Of a DNA stretch of 64,000 bases, positions 14,036 through 26,857 are shown piece by piece (position 1 is the first letter of the stretch; every line of letters begins with the position of its first letter). This DNA comes from Ctena decussata (lineage: Eukaryota; Mollusca; Bivalvia; Lucinida; Lucinidae): contig OZ022509.1 of NCBI GenBank assembly GCA_963989385.1, positions 81,044,043 through 81,108,042 of the forward strand, in the 5' to 3' direction. The notes under the pieces were generated by a model. The model did not search any database. It was not told the origin of the DNA and saw only the letters and a list, made by a program, of their open reading frames with translations. The translations under genes were made by a program, and so were the position numbers.

Positions 14036-14455
14036 GTAACTACACTTCAGGAACTGACTGAATCAGATCCCAAACCCTATCTCCAACATCAAAGGGAAAG
14101 ATTGACAAAGACATCCCAACAAACAATAAATTACAAGTGATAAGCCGAGTCAGCAGCTCTTTCCCAAATAGATGGCACCTCAGCTATCTTTATTGAACTA
14201 AATAATTTAGACCAACAGACGGGTTACAACGGACTAAGCAAATTATACAAAAAAACATTTAACAATTATTTTTACCTATTTTCTATTTTTATAATAGAAG
14301 GATTAAACTGAGAACACAATAAATTAAACAGCACCGAACATAAAACAAAAGCAACCGCAACAAAAGTACCGCCTTGGGACGGTCAGTAATAACTACTGGG
14401 GGGTTTAAACCGGTTTTACTGGGCCCAAACCTTCACCCTCACCCTCCGCTGCGGT
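14036..14455. repeat. Dispersed repeat, about 415 bp, copy 1
   Basis: This stretch is nearly identical to 26,858-27,290. It runs from AACTACACTTCAGGAACTGA through TTACAAGTGATAAGCCGAGT to TTGGGACGGTCAGTAATAAC and CACCCTCCGCTGCGGTG. It interrupts the 140-bp tandem repeat. Related, more diverged pieces occur reversed near 8.4 and 25.6 kb and forward near 61.7 kb. No protein-coding capacity was seen. Confidence 0.8.
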
Positions 14456-14960
14456 GAAGTTTAATTTAAATCGGTCCATAAATGAAGGCGCTAGAATGAT
14501 GACAAAGTTTTTCTAAAAATAGCCAATGTGACCTTGAAACTTGACTCCGGAACGCTGAAAAGCGAACTTGTCCAAGACATTGTCATACTTACCACCTGTG
14601 TGAAGTTAAACGGAAATCGGTTTATGAATGAAGACGCTAGAGCGATGACAAAGTTTTTTCTAAAAATAGCCACTTTGACCTTGACCTTGACCCCAGAACG
14701 CTGAACCACGAATTTGTCCAAGATATTGTCATACTTATCAAGGGCTCACCCTAGAGGGCGATTGAGAGAAATAGTCTACCTAAGCTGGCTGACTTCTTAT
14801 AGAACATATAGGGAAATCCAAACTGTGGACCAAAACTTCTCCCTAAAGTCCAGAAAATGTGCAAAACTTCTCCCTGTCTGAAAGCTCTAGGCTGACCTCT
14901 GGACTAATCACTTGTTTGAAGTTAAATCGAAACTGGTTTATAAATGAAGGCATTATAATG
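14456..14960. repeat. Tandem repeat of about 140 bp, second block
   Basis: It continues the unit of 13,430-14,035 with ATGAAGGCGCTAGAATGATG and ACTTTGACCTTGACCTTGAC. It is interrupted near 14,740-14,900 by a short unrelated segment starting GGGCTCACCCTAGAGGGCG. Confidence 0.75.
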
Positions 14961-16400
14961 TTTCTAATATAGCCTTGCACTCAAATTGCTAAAATGGTTC
15001 CGCTTCACTGAACAAAAATGACTGCCAGAGCTAAAAATAAAAAAAAAACACTTTAAACTATATCTCCTTCAAGCCAATGGTTAAATTTCAAAATAATTTC
15101 ACATAAATGTTCGACTCATAGCCATGAACCACTCATAGCCCTGAACCAAAATTGCTAAAATGATTCCACTCCACTGAACAAGACTGGCCACCAGAGCTAA
15201 AAAAAAGAGAAATAAATCTTTGAATGACACAGAGGCCATAGTTTTTATCTAATCTTCATGAAACTTTGTCAAAGTGTTTATCTTGATGTAATCTAGACCA
15301 GATCTGAAACTGGATGATGTCGGGTTAAAAACTAGGTCACTAAGTCAAATCTTAGAAAAACTTTGTGTACACTTTAGGGGAAACAGTTATGATCTAATCT
15401 TCATAAAAATTAATCAGAACCTTTGTCTTTATCAATTATAGACCAAGTTTAAAACTGGATTATGGCAGGACAAAAACTAGGTCACTAGGTCAAATCTTAG
15501 AAAAAACTTGAGTGCACTGTAGCTGGCACAATTTTGTTCCAATCTCCATGAAAATTTATCAGAATGTTTACCGCCAACAAATCTAGACCGAGCTTGAAAC
15601 TGGGTCATGTTGGGTCAAAAACTAGGTCACTAGATCAAATCTTAGAAAATCTTGTGTTCACTCTAGAAGGCACAGTATTGATTCATTTATCATGAATCTT
15701 TGTCAGAATGTTTAGCGTTTAGAAATCTAGACCAAAGGGGGGTGCCTATAAGGCCCTTTTTCTGCCCAAGAGCAAAATGTTTTATTTTCAGCTGATGATT
15801 AGACTATAGTGTGCACTATACTGAATCAATAGTGGTTAAGCTCCGTAAGCCCTACTTTTGGAATAAGGGTGTTATTAAAGTGGGTGGAGTAAATCAGCAT
15901 GAACCAGGGGTCTCATTATAAGCTATATTTCTCCTTCAAATTTAATAGCATTCATAAATACCTTCCTTTATAAGTTGAAGTAAAGTCTTTGGTGACATCT
16001 TTTCTCAAATTCTATCTTTTAAAGTAAAATCTTATGTCTGCAGAATTTCTTTTAGAGACACTAATAACCCCATTATTCCAAACGTAGGGCTTACGGAGCT
16101 TAACCACTATTGATTCATTATAGCGGACACTATATTCTAATCATCAGCTGAAAATAAAACATTTTGCTCTTGGGCAGAAAAAAGGCCTTATAGGCACCCC
16201 CCTTTGAAAGTGGGTTTTGTCAAGTCAAACACTAGGTCAAGTCTTATGAAACCTTGTCTTCACTGTAGAAGGCACAGTTTTGGTTCGATATTTTTGAAAC
16301 TTTGTCAAAATGTTTATCTTTAAAATCAGACAAAGTTTGAAACTGGGTCATGTGGGGTCAAAAACTTTTACACAGTTTGGTACTTTATATAAGATATTCG
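14961..16400. repeat. Tandem repeat of about 150 bp with an inserted palindromic element
   Basis: Units carry ACTAGGTCACTAGGTCAAAT, CTTAGAAAA and AATCTAGACCAAG-like phrases, with about five diverged copies between 15,230 and 16,380. The array is split by the element at 15,734-16,205. The first part (14,961-15,230) has the related phrases TGAACCAAAATTGCTAAAAT and CCACTGAACAA. Confidence 0.7.
15734..16205. mobile_element. Palindromic (MITE-like) element, about 470 bp
   Basis: The left end AAAGGGGGGTGCCTATAAGG is mirrored at the right end by CCTTATAGGCACCCCCCTTT. The inverted arms extend well over 100 bp, through GAGCAAAATGTTTTATTTTC, GCTGATGATTAGA and GTGGTTAAGCTCCGTAAGCC. There is no coding capacity. 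It sits inside a 150-bp tandem unit, so it arrived after the array formed. Confidence 0.85.
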
Positions 16401-19400
16401 GTTGTTTAATCATTTTAAAAAGGAATCTTAAGTGATTTTGACCTTAGCATCCATATTTAAACTCTTTCATCTGTTTTATATTATATCTAATGGATGTGTG
16501 ACTCTTTTAAAATACAGTAAATGTTTCATCTTATATTCCAAACAAGAGGACCATTAGGTCCTGATTGCTCCCCTGAGCCCTGAAACTTTAATGAGATGAA
16601 CTTTATGGACATTTGTTTTCCCTATAAATTTACCAACCTTTTGTAGACATAAGCTAACAGTGCCAAAAAAGACGGTAAGCAAAACAACCAGGCCATACAG
16701 TTTCTGAGAGCAAGTACTTTACATTTTCAACACAAGTGACCATTGGCCAAGGTCACTACATGACCTTGACCTCTTGAATTCAAAGGGATTGAGGTTAATT
16801 GCATTTCCATATCAAAGAGTCTAATAGCAACAGAAAAATGCACTTTTACAGCTTTTCCCATTCTAAAGCTTAAGGGGGTAAATTCAGCCAACTCAGGATC
16901 TTCAGTTATATAAACTTTGTAGTACTAGAGTCCAAACATACCAAGTTTCAAGGCAATCAGCCCAGTGGTTACGGAGAAGAATTTTTTTTATTGTTATAAC
17001 CATATATGGGCATGGCGGCCATCTTAATTATGTGATGTGATCAAAATATATAAACTTTCTATCTTTGCCTGAGGGTTGCATATGAAATTTAAATGAAATC
17101 GGCCCAGACATTTCAGAGGAGGTCCTTTGTAAACGACGACAGACGAAAAATATTTGACCTTTGGCCAAGGTTACTTATTAACCTTGACCTCTAGAATTCA
17201 CATGGATTGAACTTGAATGCATTTCCATATCACAGAGCACAACAGAAACAGAAAAATCCTTTTTAGTTTTTTTCCCATTTAAAAGCCATAGGGACCAAAT
17301 TTGACCGTGTCATTAAAATATGTCAAGGTCGACCCAGCGTTGTCATTTATATAAACTTTGCGGTGCACTAGTCCTAGATGCTACATACAAAGTTTCAAGG
17401 CAATTGGCCTAGTGGAGAGGAAGATTTTTTAACGTTTTTACCATAAAAGGGCATGGCAGCCTTCTTGGTCATGTGACCTGGACCAAATGCGTAGGTTTTC
17501 TTTCCCCGTTTGCCTTAAGACTGCATTTGAAATTGAATTTCAGAGTAGTTTCAGAGGAGAAATCTTTTGAAAATGTTGACAGACAAGTGACCCTTGGTCA
17601 AGGTCACTAAATGACCTTGACCTCTTCAATTTCAAAGGGGTTGAATTTGAATGCATTTCTATATTTCACGGCACAATGGCAACATAAAAATGTACTTTTT
17701 CAGTTTTTACAATTCAAAAGCATACGGAACCACACATGACCTTGTCGTAAAATAGGTCAAGGTCAACGCAGGGCTTTTATTTATATAAAGTGTATAGTAC
17801 TAGTGTCCTAAATGCTACATACCAAGGTCAATTCAAGGTCATCATTTGAACAATCTTAGAAGCACTTGAGTACCTGATGCTACCTACGAAGTCTCAAGGC
17901 CATTGGTCAACTGGTTCTATAGAAGATTTCAAAAGGTTTTTAACATATAAGGGCATTGTGGCCATGACATTAAGTCAACTGTATATACCAATTTTTAAGC
18001 CAAAATCTTCAAAACTTCCCATGAAATCTTATGTTCTAGCGTTTTCCAATATTTGACCTTACCGTAAAAAAAGGTCAAGGTCAATCCAAGGTCATCATTT
18101 GAACAATCTTGGAAGAACTTGAGTACCTGATGCTACTTACCATGTCTCAAAGCCATTGGTCAACTGTTTTTTAAGAAGAAAATTTTTAAAGGTTTTTACC
18201 ATTTATGGGCATTGTGGCCATGTTGATCATGAGTTCTGAAACCAGTATGTATTCTCTCACCTTTAGTGGAAGGGTGTGGGGCATTATATAGCAGTTAAGA
18301 TATTAATTTGACCAAAGTTTCGTCATTCTAGGTCATAAAATTGAATATAACCATCTTCTAAGCAAGTTTATGTGTTCAGTCAACCATGAAAATTAGGTCA
18401 TTGTAAAATTCCGGTCATCATCCAAGGGTACTGGTCTAGATGCTTCCTTGACATGAGTTTGATGGTTACTGGTCAGTTTATTTAGCAATCATGCCAAGAA
18501 ATATTGAAAATAGAGGACAAAAATATAAAAAAAAATGCTGTATGCCAAAGAAAGTCTTTTTTGACCACATATGTTCAAATTAAACCAAATAAACTGATAT
18601 AGAAATACATTTTTGATGTTCTGTTAATCATTTTATCAAACACTGTCTGTCTGCTGTACTCTTCTACCAAATGAGACCATTTTACAAGATCAGGTAAAAC
18701 CATGTTGAATTACCCCACCCACTTCTGTAGACCCATAGCTCAGTAACTAGGGCTTTCCGACCAAAGTCACATATGGTTCAATAAACTAGACACACTGGAG
18801 TATACCATCAGTTTAAAAAATAAAACTTTGGTAGGATGCAGAAAACCCACCTTATTGATACCCCCCCCCCCCTTTCTTTCCCCCTTTACCTGAAGGCTGC
18901 ATATGAAATTTAATTGAAATTGGCCCAGTAGTTTCAGAGGAGAATGCCTTTGAAAATGTTGACAGACAACGAACAAGTGACCTTCGGTCAAAGTCACTAG
19001 ATGACCTTAATAACTCTATAACTTCATAGGGGTTCAATCAAAATGCATTTTCAAGTTTCACAGCACAGAAGCAACATAAACATGTACTTTTTCAGTTTTT
19101 CCCATTCAAACGCTTAATGGACCAAATTTGACCTTGTCATAAAATAGGTCAAGGTCAACCAAGGGTCTTTATTTATGTAAATTTTATAGTACTAGTGTCC
19201 CAGATGCTACATACCAAGTTTCAAGGCAATCGACTCCGTGTTTTTTCAAGGAGAAGATTTTTACAGGTTTTTACCATATAGGCATGGCGGCCATCTTGAC
19301 CATGTGACCTGGACCAAAATATATGAACATTCTTTCTCCGTTTGCCTGGAGGCTGCATATGAAATTTAATTGAAATTGGCCCTGTAATTTCAGAGGAGAA

Positions 19401-19960
19401 GTCCTTTGAAAATGTTGACAAACAACGGACAAGTGACCTTTGGCCTAGGTCACTGAAAGACATTGACCTCTATAACTTCATAGGTGTTGAAGTTGAATGC
19501 ATTGCCATATTTTATAGCACAATAGCAACATAAAAAGCCACTTTTTCAGTTTTTCCCATTTAAAACCCTATGGAATCAAATTTGACCATGCCATAAAGTA
19601 GGTCAAGGTCAACTCAGGGTCTTTATTTATGTAAAGTTTGTAGTACTAGTGTCCCAGATGCTACATAACAAATTTCATGGCAATCGGCCAAGTGGTTCTG
19701 GAGAAGAAGATTTTTTAAGATTTTTAGCATATATGAGCATGGCGGCCACCTTGGTCATGTGGCCTGGACCAAATATATAAACTTTCTATTCCCCTTTGCC
19801 TGGAGGCAGTATATGTAGTTTAATTGAATTGGCCGAGTAGTTTCAGAGGAGAGGTCCTTCGAAAATGACGGATGGACGACGGACGATAAATGCCGGAGGC
19901 TACCATCCTTTAAACTCCCACCGGAGCCTTCGGCCCAGGGGAACTGAAGACAATTACAAA
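16401..19960. repeat. Long degenerate tandem repeat, about 450-480 bp units
   Basis: The recurring order is: TTTGACCTTGTCATAAAATA, GGTCAAGGTCAAC, GTACTAGTGTCC, ACATACCAAGTTTCAAGGCA, GAAGATTTTT, ATGGGCATGGCGGCCATCTT, AACTTTCTTTCCCCGTTTGC, CATATGAAATTTAATTGAAA, AGTTTCAGAGGAGAA, GACCTTTGGTCAAGGTCACT. Copies begin near 16,700, 17,160, 17,600, 18,960 and 19,440, with partial copies between. A poly-C run occurs at 18,861-18,872. Open frames 18,767-19,463 on the minus strand are repeat translations. Confidence 0.8.
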
Positions 19961-19989
19961 AGTTGGTACAAAGTATGAGAACATTCCAG

Positions 19990-20841
19990 TTTATTCTTAT
20001 TTTGATATCAGAATATTTGTGATCTTGACCTTGACCTTCATGTTCAAATTTCTTGATCTATGTTATGTTGTATTTTATCAAATTATTCAGCGCTCTTTTC
20101 AAATCAGGCAATGGCTTTCTGATCATATTCAGTAAATCTTTACAAAACTTGGTATATATTACGAATAAATTCCACTCTTTTCCAAATGTTTATAGGAAGC
20201 TGTGATTTCCTTGACCTTGACCTTTATATTTGAATTTTTCAATCTGTTTTATCTTGTGCTTCATTAAATTATGTATTGCTCTTTTCACACTCTGTTCAAA
20301 TGTAACAATGGTTTTATCATACTCAGTTAGCATTTACAAACACTGGAATAAATAAATTATGACAAATTCCATTTTTCGACATTTTCAAATCGGAGCTTTG
20401 ATGTGCTTGACCTTGACCTTTTATTTGAATTTGTTGAACTGTTTTATGTATTGCTACATTAAATATGTTGCTCTTTTCAGATATAGCAATGGTTTTCTTC
20501 TTATGCAGTAAACCTTTACAAAAATGGGACAAAAAAGGAATTTCTCATTTTTTCAACATTTTGAAGTCGGAGCGTTGTGCTTGACCTTGACCTTCATATT
20601 TTCATTTGTTGATTTTTTTTTTGATTTTTTTCTTCATTAAATGATATAATGCACTTTATAAATATAGCAATATTTCCCTTATCATTGTCAATTAACCGTT
20701 ACAAAAAATGGGATAAATAATGAGAACTTCCTAGTTTTTCAATATTTTGAATTTGGAGCTTTGTTAAGCTTGACCTTGACCTTCATATTTGAATTCCTGG
20801 ATCTGTTTTATGTTTTGATTCAGTTTGATTCATTAAATGAG
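19990..20841. repeat. Tandem repeat of about 180 bp, left block
   Basis: Units run GCTTGACCTTGACCTTCATA, TTTTATGTTTTGCTTCATTAAATGA (in parts), CTTTTCAAATATAGCAATGG, TTCAGTTAACCTTTACAAAA, and TTTTTCAACATTTTGAA. About five copies are present before the TIR element at 20,842. The array resumes at 23,620. Confidence 0.85.
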
Positions 20842-23619
20842 CCCGTCCAGATAGAAATCGACCTTATGACATAAAAAATCGATTTTTAGGTTTTATGTTA
20901 TCTGAATGCACATGTCATTATAGAATAAAAAAGTAAAAACCGTTTGAAATTATCTAGATTATTAAGGATGTTATGGCAGTTTTAAACCTATTGGTATCTA
21001 ATGAACTTTGCCAGAATTAATAACGTGACGTCACGTTACGCTTCTATGGATAACGGCATTATCAAAATTTTCTCTTGAAATGCACATCATTATTATTAAA
21101 GTTAACATAGCAATCGCATGTAATCAGTTTCAGTAAATTTACCCGTAACAAAGCTCTAAACTTCGGTCCCATCCTGGGACATGCCTCTTGTTATAGGAAG
21201 AAAATATAGAAAGGCTTTGATCCAGATAAGTGTCATACCAAGTATGATCCCTTTACCTCGAATGGTAATCAAGAAACATATTTTCCGAAGAGCAGCTTTA
21301 ACAAGAAATAAACTTAATAATTATTCGGTATGACCGACATGCTTAAGTACTGCCATTCGCACATACGGACAATTCGGAAACTTCATACTTCCGGTACTCC
21401 TTTGGCTTCGAATGCATAAAGCAAAAAAACAACAAAAACAAACCATATCTTCCATTTATATTTTGAAATACTGCAACTGTTTCTAAAGACGAGTAAGCGA
21501 TTAACTTAAAGTTTGCCATTTTCTTCTTGGTAAAACAAAGTATTCTTTTCTGTGCAAGAGTCCTTCAGCAGCATTTTAAGTTTAAGAGTAGACCGCATTT
21601 TTGAAGAGCTACGTCGTCCGAGGAAGCAAAAAAAAAAAGAAAGTCACATAAGTTGTTTCCCTTTGTAAAAATGGTGGGAAAAACATAGACATGTACCATA
21701 CGCCACGTCACAAGAAATGTCACTTCTGCTTTGGAGCATCTGTTCACCATACATTTTACCAGGCCCAAAGGCCGATATTATATATGCAACTAGTGGACTC
21801 AAAGACTGAGTTTATGACTGCATGCATGTTGTATTAAAGTCTCCATATTCCTTTCATTTGTTAAACGCCTAAACACAAATTGTTTTGAAATGCAGTTCAA
21901 CCCTCATGACTGGTGACAAAATGTGACCTTATGAGCATATACTGTGCCAGATAACTGGAAAAAAAAAGTAGAGATTAGTAATTTTGAAAACTGTCTAAGT
22001 GCTCAGAAAAACACAATTTCTTGTTCTAGTTTTCCGTCCGTCAATGCAATATAAACAAGGATAAGACAATAAATTGGGTTCAATGCTTGTACGTTGTAAT
22101 TTTACCATTTTGTTCAAGCTAAAAAAAACTCGAAAGGAGGTCATTTTAGTTGTCAACTTAAAAGACTTAAATAATTTTTAAACTTGTTTTTATGTGAATT
22201 TCAGTGACATTTTCCTCCCCTCCCGCTTTTCACATCCACACCTTTGCCAGCTTTTGGTTAAAACGGATTTCATGATCAAACAGGCGTCTCTATAGAAAGG
22301 GGACGTGATGTTATATTTTCTGTGTCCGTCACAAAAACAAAATCGTCACTTTGGTATCAGGTATGGACTTTGAGTTACCAAACCGCGGAAAAGCACAAAA
22401 AAAAAATCACAATTTTAAACGAAAGTAAAACATCATTGTTTTAATATGTTAATTTATTTTATAATGTATAATTCATCAACCACCAGTAATATAAACAGGG
22501 GGAAAATAAAAATATATAATCTTAAGGAAAAAAACAAAACAACCAGACGGACTTTTGACTTAAACTCGCCATTTCCATCTTATTAGGCAAGGATTGTAAG
22601 TAGATCAAAATGGTTCAGGATCTGCAAAAACTGTGTTAAAATTGGAAAGCGTTAATTTCACCATTTAGAGACATTAAGATTCAGACGACACTTCTTCATG
22701 ACTCCCTTTGCCGTTTGTCACCCGGCATTCTTCAGCGCTGACAGGCAGGAGAGGATTGACTGATTAATTGTTTTGGGTGGCTGGCGGCCCTTCGAGACAG
22801 TATTTCCGTCTATATCGGGCCGTCTCCCAGAGAGAGGGAGAAAGAAGAGAAATGGTAGACGAGAGAAAAATGTGCAAACAGCGCCCACCGCACATACTGC
22901 CTGCACAATAGACCCTTGTCCTACAATGTTCCAAATCAGTAGGACGCCCAGGCACTGGAGGAGAGGAAAAAATCGTTTTGCAAATTTACATTCGACCAGA
23001 CAGTCTTTGGTGGAAAAAAAACAAGCAGTGCATGAAAACTTGAAGTTGCTTTTTCACATGGTTTTTTGAACACTTTGTTTGTTGACCTTCAGTTTAGACT
23101 GAAAAAATGCTGAAAAATGTCAGTGAATGCATGAATACGCTGACGATGTTGGTATACCTAGACAAAGCTATAAGCTTGGTGCTTTTTTCAGTTCGGGATT
23201 TTACTTAAACAATATAGTTATTATTATTATTATTATTATCCGAGATTGAAAATTATTTTCTCCAGATCAAAGCTGAAAATTTATTAACATGAACTAAAAT
23301 GGAACCAGAACTGTCGCCAGTCTCAAGCTTTTTCACGCATCTGCGAATAAAAGATTTTTCAATTTATTACTAGTAAATTCGGTTATAAAGGCAAACTGCA
23401 TTTTTGGTGATGCATAATGCTCCAAAGAACCATATTTCTGGAATCCTGGGAATAAATATGCGGCTACGGTGGTTTCCCACACTATTAACATTCATATTAA
23501 AGTTCAATCACATGCCGTGTGAAACAGCGGCAAATATCGTCTGACGTAACGTCAAACTTTGACGTCATTTATCTCAGTTTCACGTCGCGTGTCATAAGGT
23601 CGATTTCTATCTGGACGGG
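20842..23619. mobile_element. Non-autonomous DNA-transposon-like insertion with perfect 30-bp TIRs
   Basis: Positions 20,842-20,871 (starting CCCGTCCAGATAGAAATCGA) are exactly the reverse complement of 23,590-23,619 (ending TCGATTTCTATCTGGACGGG). The element is 2,778 bp and splits a 180-bp tandem repeat that continues on both sides. Both subterminal parts carry GACGTC-type palindromes (for example ACGTGACGTCACGT near 21,025). Inside there is a GC-richer block at about 22,690-22,970 with overlapping open frames on both strands, but no transposase or other domain was recognised. The target duplication is unclear. Confidence 0.85.
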
Positions 23620-24680
23620 GTCAGTTCTTTTCAAATATAGCAATGACTTTCTTATCATATTCATATAACCTTTACAAAAATTGGGATGAAACATTAGCTA
23701 GTCCAAAATCTTCTTTGTTTGCAAATAGGAGCTTTGCTTATTTTGACCTTGACCTTTGTATTTGAATTTTTCAATATGTGTTTTGCTTTGCTTCGTTTTA
23801 TGATATATTGTTCTTTTCAAACATTACAATGGTTTTCTGATCACTTTCAGTTAACCTTTGCAAAAATTGGGACATAAAATGAGAAATTCCCAGTTTTTCA
23901 ACATTTTGAAACTGGGGCTTTGCTGTGCTTGACCTTGACCTTGATTATTTATTTTTTTGATCTGTTTTATGTTTTGCTTCTAAATGACATGTTACTGTAT
24001 TCAAATATAGCAAAGGCTGTCTTATCATATTCAGTTAACCTTTACAAAAATGGGACAAAAAATGAGAAATTCACAGTTTTTCAACATTTTGAAATAGGTG
24101 TTTTGTTGAGCTTGACCTTGACCGTCATATTTGAATTTCCGTTTCATGTTATGCTTCATTTTTAATATATTGTTCTTTTCAAGTATAGCAATGGCTTTCT
24201 TATCACATTCAGTTAACCTTTACAAAAATTTGGACATAAAATGAGAAATTCCCAGTTTTTCAACATTTTGAAATCGGAACTTTGCTGTGTTTGACCTTGA
24301 CATTCATATTTCATTTTGTTGATCTGTATTTTGTTTTACTTCATTAAATGACATGTTGTTCCATTTCAAATATAGCAGTGGTTTGCTTATCGTATTCTGT
24401 TAACCTTTACAAAAATTAGGGAAAAAAATGAGAAAATCCAAGTTTTTCCATGTTTAGAAATATGAGCTATGCTTAATTTAACCTTGACCTTTAAATATTA
24501 ATTTCTCCTTCCAGTTTCTTTTTTATTATATAATTTGGTATCGTACTGGTTATAAATATATTAGTGGCTTTCTGAACATCTTCTGTTAAACTAATGAAAA
24601 CTTGTTCCAAAGAACCGCAAAATCCCAGTTTTTTTCCACATTTTGAAATTTGCAAAATTATGTCCCCTTTGAGCCCTCAT
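23620..24680. repeat. Tandem repeat of about 180 bp, right block
   Basis: This is the same unit as 19,990-20,841, with about five copies. They carry TGACCTTGACC, AGTTAACCTTTACAAAAATT and CAGTTTTTCAACATTTTGAA. Divergence increases to the right. Confidence 0.85.
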
Positions 24681-25310
24681 TGTGGCCTAGGTGTGAGACA
24701 TACTTGATTTATATTTGTTTCTGTAAACAGAGTTAAGTTGGTATTATATGTTATTATATCTGTATCTGAGATCTAAGAATTAGCTATGGATAGACAGACC
24801 AGATTAATATGCTATATTTTCATTATTATCCTCCTAAATGTTGGACTCTGTTGCTTTACTCAAACTGTCTTGGTTACCATGGCAACAGGATGGCGAACAG
24901 AAATTTTAATACTGTTTTTGTCGTTCAGGGGGTCTTTCTGATTAATACACCAAGAATGAAAAAAATCTGAGACGTAGCGTGCCGGACCCGTATGGCAATT
25001 TTCTGATTTTTACAGAATTATATTTAAAAAAAAGTAAAATCGCAAGGCATGCATCCATTTACCCCCGTTCCCCTCCCAACCCCAGTCTCGCACTTTGTGC
25101 CAATTTTGCCTCTTGGTTTGATCAGGCAGGCAGTTTTTGACAAAATTTTTACTCCAACTGGCTGGTTCTTTGAAGTGTAGCAGAAACTGTTAATTGTCAG
25201 CATGAGCTGATTTATTACAGTCATTAGGTCGCTTGCAGTTTAGACAGCTGGTGTTAATTTCTCAGACCACTGATAAAAATCTCTGAACCTGATGAGAAAG
25301 CCCCCTAATA
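24681..25310. other. Unassigned non-coding DNA
   Basis: No gene or clear repeat unit was recognised. The 66-codon minus frame at 25,024-25,224 has no domain. Confidence 0.35.
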
Positions 25311-25925
25311 TTTCTCGTTAGCATCAAAGACTTAGTAAGTTGGTTGGGACCGGAGCCTTTTTTGTCTGTTGCTTGGTCCACCGGGGCTCAACTGGTGACC
25401 TTCTTTTGCTTCAGATTTCCAGTGGGGTTGTTTGGCAGGACAGGGATCTCCACCTGTCAGACGGCCCGTTGTATCTGTTGAGTCCTCGTCTTTGCTTCTT
25501 CATGGTGTTGAAATTTGATTTATGTGTTTACCGTGATGATTCATTGACGAGTTAGAGGGTTATCATGCGAACCGAACAACCAACTAAATGTTTTGTACCA
25601 CTTCAGAAACTGAGGGTGAGGTTGGGCCTGTAAAATCGATTTAAGCCCCCCAGTAATTCATTACTGACCGTTCCAAGGCGGTAGTTCTGTTGTGGTTCTC
25701 TGTTGCCTGTTTTTGGTGTCAGAGTTTCTGTGATGTTTTACCTTATGTATGTTCTTATTATTTTTGGTTCGGTTTGGGTTGCTGAGTGGCCACCTTTTGG
25801 GAACAAGCTGCTCACTCGGTTGGCCATATGTTCTCTGTATCTTGATTATTTGTAATCTTTGTTGTTTCCAACTATGGTTTGAGGGCTGGATTTGGATTTG
25901 GATTGTTTCAGTTCCTGGTCTTTGC
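25311..25925. repeat. Diverged dispersed repeat related to the 14.0/26.9 kb family
   Basis: The reverse complement of about 25,590-25,700 (CCGCCTTGGAACGGTCAGTA followed by TTACTGGGGGGCTTAAA) matches the right end of the repeat at 14,036-14,455. The remainder is G/T-rich on the plus strand. Its 107-codon frame is hydrophobic only because of composition. Confidence 0.55.
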
Positions 25926-25928
25926 ATA

Positions 25929-26180
25929 CTTTATACTTTTAGACCTGCCTGTCTATCATGTATAGTACTTAATTTGCTATTTTATTTGCCAAATATTATT
26001 GACAATATCTATAAATTATTTATGAAAACGATGCTACACCATCTATATATTTCGTTAGCATTAAAGACTTAGACCTGCATGTCTATCATGTATAGTACTT
26101 AATTTACTATTTATTTGCAAAATATTATTGACAATATCTATAAATTATTTATGAAAATTATGCTACACCATCTATATATT
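25929..26180 (+). repeat. Direct tandem duplication of about 130 bp
   Basis: ATCATGTATAGTACTTAATT, TATTGACAATATCTATAAAT and TGCTACACCATCTATATAT occur twice in the same order, starting near 25,929 and 26,060. The two copies are nearly identical, so the duplication looks recent. Confidence 0.8.
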
Positions 26181-26299
26181 GCTTGATAATTGATTTATTT
26201 TTATGACACATCCTTGCATGCAAGGATAAACATATATGAATAAGACAAAATCATGCAACTTTATTTATTAAATAAATCGTGCAACTTAATTTATTAAAA

Positions 26300-26857
26300 A
26301 AAAGTTTTTGTGCCCCCGTGATGACAGTCAGGTGGCATTAAGATTTGCTTCTGTCTATCTGCTGTCCGTCTGTCTGTGTATTATGGTATAGACATTGGAA
26401 TCAACTCTTCCGACAGTTGAAATGGATCTTTCTTCAAACTTTGCATACATATTATAGACCTATAAAAATGTGCATGTGAGTTTTTGAGGGAGTCAGAATT
26501 AGTTTTGACAGAATTACAGCTGTTTGAACTTAGTATAGGCAATTTTTTGCACTGTAGGGTATTGAGTTTGTGTAATAAACTCATTCTACAGTTTTTGCTC
26601 ATATGGCCCGAAGGGCCATGGGGAGCTATTAACATACCAATGCGTCCGGCGTCCGGTGTGCGTCGTCCCGTGCGACGTCCGTCAACACCTAAAAACAAAT
26701 ATTCAAACATCTTCTTCTGTAGAACTATTGGTCCCATGGTTCGCAAATTTCACATGGAGCATGACCTGACTCCAAGGTCTCAAAACAAAAATGTGAAAAT
26801 TAGAAAATCTCAATGGAATTGGACTAGTTTTGTGTCAGAATTGTCCTTTCATGAAAA
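26300..26857. repeat. Fragment of a dispersed repeat
   Basis: The phrases TTTGACAGAATTACAGCTGT, TTTGCACTGTAGGGTATTGAG, AACTCATTCTACAGTTTTTG and GCGTCCGGCGTCCGGTGTGC recur in diverged form at 27.6-27.85 and, in reverse, at 34.3-34.68 kb. The 121- and 135-codon frames that overlap on opposite strands here are translations of this repeat and have no domain. Confidence 0.55.

Noticed and set aside
22718..23069. Overlapping frames inside the TIR element as a transposase
   Set aside because: Only 62-98 codons, open on both strands because of GC-richer composition; no catalytic motif seen. Kept only as possible captured sequence.
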